Source of the DNA: Vagococcus sp. CY52-2
GTDB taxonomy: Bacteria; Bacillota; Bacilli; Lactobacillales; Vagococcaceae
DNA length: 64,000 nt
Reading direction: 5' to 3'
Assembly (NCBI RefSeq): GCF_022655055.1
Contig: NZ_CP093384.1
Coordinates: 806,001 to 870,000 of the forward strand
Every line of letters starts with the position of its first letter. Position 1 is the first letter of the stretch. Of this stretch, positions 61,374 to 64,000 are shown piece by piece. A model generated the notes under the pieces. The model did no database searches. It was given only the letters and a program-made list of their open reading frames with translations, and was not told the DNA's origin. The translations under genes were made by a program, and so were the position numbers.

Positions 61374-62744
61374 TTAATAAGAATGGTTATCTTGTATTGA
61401 ATCCCTCGACTGCATATATTCCTCTGCTTCAGGATATCTCGTGAAATCAATTGTTAAAGTTTCGTATTCTTTTAATTTTTGCTCAATTAAATCAATAGAG
61501 CATCTAAAAAATTCTTTTCGATTATTTACTTTATTAATACGATAATCATGGAAATAGTCATGAAGTTCGGCTTCAAGTTTGAAGGCATCATAACTAAATA
61601 TAAGGGCATGAACATCAAATTTGAAAGGGACTGATGCACTACTTAATTCGTTGATTCGCTCTAGTGGCTCCAATCGTCTAGTTACCCCAATTTTAAAGAC
61701 ATCTTCACCAAAAGCTCCGATGTTACTAATAATATAAACGTAACCAGCATAAGCATGTGCATTTCTATAATCTAACTCATTTTTTTCTTCTTCTTTGTTT
61801 TCAATTTGTTTCTGTAATTCAGCAATTTGTTGTTTTAAAGCGTCAATTTCTGCTTGATCATCGTTCTTTTTCATTTTTGATTCTAAATCTGAAATCATAT
61901 TATTGTAGTGGGTTAAGTCTTTATCTATTATCTTCATTTTTGCGTTAATCTCTTTTTGTAACGCTTTTTCTTCACGTTCTTTTTCACGCTGTAGTTTTAA
62001 TTCTTCTTTTTCTTCTTGTTTCTTTCGTTCGTATTCATATGCTAGATACATTTCTTGTTTTTTGATTTCTAGATAGGCTGGTGATATAGACAATTGGTTA
62101 TTTTCATTCATTTTATTAAGCTGTTGGTAGGACGTTTCCATTCTTTTTTTAGAAGCATCTAAGTTGTTGTATTTTACTTTCATAATGATGGTTTCACACT
62201 CATTATTGAACGAACGCAGAATTTGTTTAATATTGTTATTCGTCATTTTTTTACCTTCAGCAGCACTTCCATTAACTGTCCATCCATCAAAAAAATTGAC
62301 AGCAGTCTTATCTTTAATCATTTGTTTTTGTGTTGCTCGAACTTCAGTTAGTTTGTCTTTATACAAAAGTGATGAAGCAAAATTATATTGTGGTTCATAC
62401 AATCCCCAATTTTGCGCGTCAATTGTATTATTCAACGTATTTAATTCGTTCTTTTTGTCCATAATTTCAGCACCCAACTGCAATAATTTATTATTTAATT
62501 CTACTTCGGTGCGTTTTACTTTTAATACCGCGTCATCAAGTTTGTTCACTTCAATGGTTAAATCTTCAATCATCGTTTGCTTTTCTATAATCGACATAGA
62601 TTCAATGGAAAGTTGTTTCTTTTTGATGCGACTTAATTCTTCTGAACGATTATCTAATCTCTTTTGCATTTTTTTATTTTCATCTATTAATCGTTCGTTT
62701 TCTTGTTTTATTTTTTTGATTTTAAAAATATCTAAAATAGCGAT
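61374..62744 (-). CDS. DUF4041 / GIY-YIG-like (T5orf172) protein, probable ATC start
   Basis: About 456 residues. Long charged coiled coil (about 10-110), DUF4041-like middle (N-W-G-L-Y-E-P-Q-Y-N-F, R-S-F-N-N-E-C), a second coiled coil (E/K/Q-rich), and a C-terminal T5orf172 GIY-YIG domain: A-G-Y-V-Y-I-I-S-N, V-F-K-I-G-V-T-R-R, E-A-E-L-H-D-Y-F, N-R-K-E-F-F. The first ATG (62669) has no ribosome site. AGGAGGAG lies 6 bases before ATC 62744, which gives the family-like N-terminus x-A-I-L-D-I-F-K-I-K-K. Phage- and defence-associated; nuclease role likely, unproven. Confidence 0.7.
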   Translation of the reverse strand: MAILDIFKIKKIKQENERLIDENKKMQKRLDNRSEELSRIKKKQLSIESMSIIEKQTMIEDLTIEVNKLDDAVLKVKRTEVELNNKLLQLGAEIMDKKNELNTLNNTIDAQNWGLYEPQYNFASSLLYKDKLTEVRATQKQMIKDKTAVNFFDGWTVNGSAAEGKKMTNNNIKQILRSFNNECETIIMKVKYNNLDASKKRMETSYQQLNKMNENNQLSISPAYLEIKKQEMYLAYEYERKKQEEKEELKLQREKEREEKALQKEINAKMKIIDKDLTHYNNMISDLESKMKKNDDQAEIDALKQQIAELQKQIENKEEEKNELDYRNAHAYAGYVYIISNIGAFGEDVFKIGVTRRLEPLERINELSSASVPFKFDVHALIFSYDAFKLEAELHDYFHDYRINKVNNRKEFFRCSIDLIEQKLKEYETLTIDFTRYPEAEEYMQSRDSIQDNHSY

Positions 62745-62879
62745 AGTTAACTCCTCCTATATTACTAAAGATATGATTGTATGATTATATCACATCAAGT
62801 AGGAGGGAAATGACTATAGCTAGAAAATTATCAAAAATAAAAAACATTAGACATGTTTTCACATCTCTAACGTTTTTTT

Positions 62880-64000
62880 CTATCCTTCCTTCAACCATCT
62901 CTCCAACAATAATCTCTGAACTTTCATTGTGGCAGTATGAGGTATCTCGTCAAATGTTTTGATGATAGGTTCATTTAAATGAGGGAGGTCAGCTACTTGC
63001 AGCCACCACGCGTCCCAATCCATTTCTTTTCCAGGCACAACAGCTAAAACAGGTTGAGGAGAGTTATCTTTTCCACGCACAATCACGACTTCTTCCAAGA
63101 AATCCAAGGCATCTAATAAATAATCTTCCAGTGCAAGAGTGCTATCAATGTTTTCAATCAAATCGACTTGGCGATCTTTTAAGTATAAGTGACCACGCTC
63201 GTCCATCATGCCGTAATCGCCACTATCCCACCATTTACCATAAACATTTTCTTCAAAACGAGCGTCTTCTTTATAATAAGTTAATGCACGGCCTTTTGAT
63301 AAAAATTGAATGTGTCCATCTGTCATGACAGGTAGCAGTGTGCCATTTTCATCGGTAATTCTGGCTTTTGTTAATCCTTCAAGTCCAACGCCCATATCAC
63401 GAGCATCAGAGTCTTTTAGTGAATTAATGGTGTGCGAACGTAAAATCATTGGACCGCATTCACTTTGACCATAAACTTGTAAAAAGATAGGGTCATTTTC
63501 TTTTGATGCGTTTAAAAAGGCTAGCATAGTGGCATTGTTTATTGCATCAAATGTCGAATGATAAAACTTAATGCTAGAAAACACATGAGGTTTTTCTTTT
63601 GCCAGTCTTGCCCATTGGACGAAATTATTTGGATGAGTTTCCAATGCAATAGGTTGGTGTGTTGTTAGCATGTCTTCCACTTGCTGAGGTGTTGCACTTG
63701 CTAACGGCATCATAGGAAATCCCATACTCATCAATGAAGAAACCCCAATATTAAAACGAGAGTGCACAGGTGAGATGTGAAATGCAACCAATTCTTTTTT
63801 AGAAATATGAGTAAATATTTCTCGTTGCCATTTAGTTCGCCATCCCATTGAGTGATAAGAATGACAAATCAGTTTTGGGATACCTGTTGTGCCAGACGTG
63901 TGAGTCATGTATGCTATGTCGTCTTTGCCCAGCTCTTCTTGTGATACAGGCTGTGCTGAGGCGTTTAATAATGTCTCTAATGAAATTTTTTTCTCGCTTG
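62880..64000 (-). CDS. AMP-binding acyl-CoA synthetase-like protein, partial
   Basis: Only the C-terminal part is in the window; the frame is open to base 64000. The adenylate-forming P-loop is M-T-H-T-S-G-T-T-G-I-P-K, Q-V-Y-G-Q-S-E-C-G-P is the A5 motif, W-W-D-S-G-D-Y-G the A7 motif, and the C-terminal lid ends A-T-M-K-V-Q-R-L-L-L-E-R-W. Activates a carboxylic acid with ATP; substrate unknown. Its codon use and GC content resemble the housekeeping genes, so I take it as the chromosome resuming to the right of the accessory region. Confidence 0.85.
   Translation of the reverse strand, partial: SEKKISLETLLNASAQPVSQEELGKDDIAYMTHTSGTTGIPKLICHSYHSMGWRTKWQREIFTHISKKELVAFHISPVHSRFNIGVSSLMSMGFPMMPLASATPQQVEDMLTTHQPIALETHPNNFVQWARLAKEKPHVFSSIKFYHSTFDAINNATMLAFLNASKENDPIFLQVYGQSECGPMILRSHTINSLKDSDARDMGVGLEGLTKARITDENGTLLPVMTDGHIQFLSKGRALTYYKEDARFEENVYGKWWDSGDYGMMDERGHLYLKDRQVDLIENIDSTLALEDYLLDALDFLEEVVIVRGKDNSPQPVLAVVPGKEMDWDAWWLQVADLPHLNEPIIKTFDEIPHTATMKVQRLLLERWLKEG

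Noticed and set aside
62810-62962. Plus-strand frame with a good ribosome site (AGGAGGGAA) at ATG 62810, 50 codons
   Set aside because: Most of it is antisense to the end of the acyl-CoA synthetase-like gene and the product shows no known pattern; at best a truncated remnant at the right edge of the accessory region.
62900-63100. A fourth copy of the sufB-end repeat at the right edge of the accessory region
   Set aside because: I looked from 57502 to 63100 for GGAAGGGTCTGTGGG-like sequence and found only unrelated GAAGG runs.
1-64000. CRISPR arrays, tRNA and rRNA genes
   Set aside because: No regularly spaced repeats and no cloverleaf or rRNA sequence were recognised in the window by eye; a dedicated scan could still find a divergent case.

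Overview
The window is chromosomal DNA of a low-GC Firmicute. The gene set points to a lactic acid bacterium of the Enterococcaceae: SufCDSUB iron-sulfur genes, a GlnR-type nitrogen regulator, a T-box in front of metNIQ, LytR-CpsA-Psr and NodB wall enzymes, a bile salt hydrolase-like enzyme, DUF3042 and YqgQ. Vagococcus is my best guess from protein flavour; no ribosomal RNA gene is present to confirm it. I found no tRNA or rRNA gene and no CRISPR array.

Layout. 1-4400: an edge with mobile-element scars. It holds the end of an IS200-type transposase, a MarR-controlled redox gene cluster with one broken oxidoreductase, and a decayed ISL3-type element that keeps both terminal inverted repeats. 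4480-12253: aspartate-family amino acid synthesis in two divergent units (asd, aspartate kinase and homoserine dehydrogenase on minus; thrC, thrB and an ACT-domain protein on plus), then a PLP decarboxylase. 12586-24142: housekeeping and envelope genes, including a NodB deacetylase, an F420-ligase-like protein, RlmN, a FUSC exporter divergent from its MarR regulator, a rhomboid-YqgQ-glucokinase-rhodanese run, a bile salt hydrolase-like enzyme, a uracil-DNA glycosylase-like protein and a small DUF3042 gene. 24135-29378: miaA, hflX, a methionine gamma-lyase-like gene, glnR and glnA. 29444-42250: efp, an LCP wall enzyme, alr, a DEAD-box helicase, deoC, T-box-metNIQ and a cation/proton antiporter. 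42443-47625: sufCDSUB.

The accessory region begins at the last codons of sufB. Two further short sequences (49810 and 57480) re-encode the C-terminal residues E-G-S-V-G-stop of SufB, and each is followed by a hairpin terminator. I read this as a sufB 3'-end integration hotspot with at least two stacked insertions. The first segment holds a coiled-coil membrane protein, a broken HK97-type capsid gene and a possible toxin-antitoxin pair with a GNAT-like toxin. The second is a two-gene restriction-like system: a PLD-nuclease/SF2-helicase protein and an Eco57I-like methyltransferase with a specificity domain. To the right are a SIR2-domain gene with a small partner, a remnant of a type III methyltransferase, and a DUF4041/GIY-YIG-like gene whose start codon appears to be ATC. 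No integrase is visible. The chromosome seems to resume at 62880 with an acyl-CoA synthetase-like gene that runs off the window.

The most interesting parts are the sufB-end hotspot, the PLD-helicase/methyltransferase pair, the SIR2 operon, and a GlnR operator buried in the stem of a transcription terminator.
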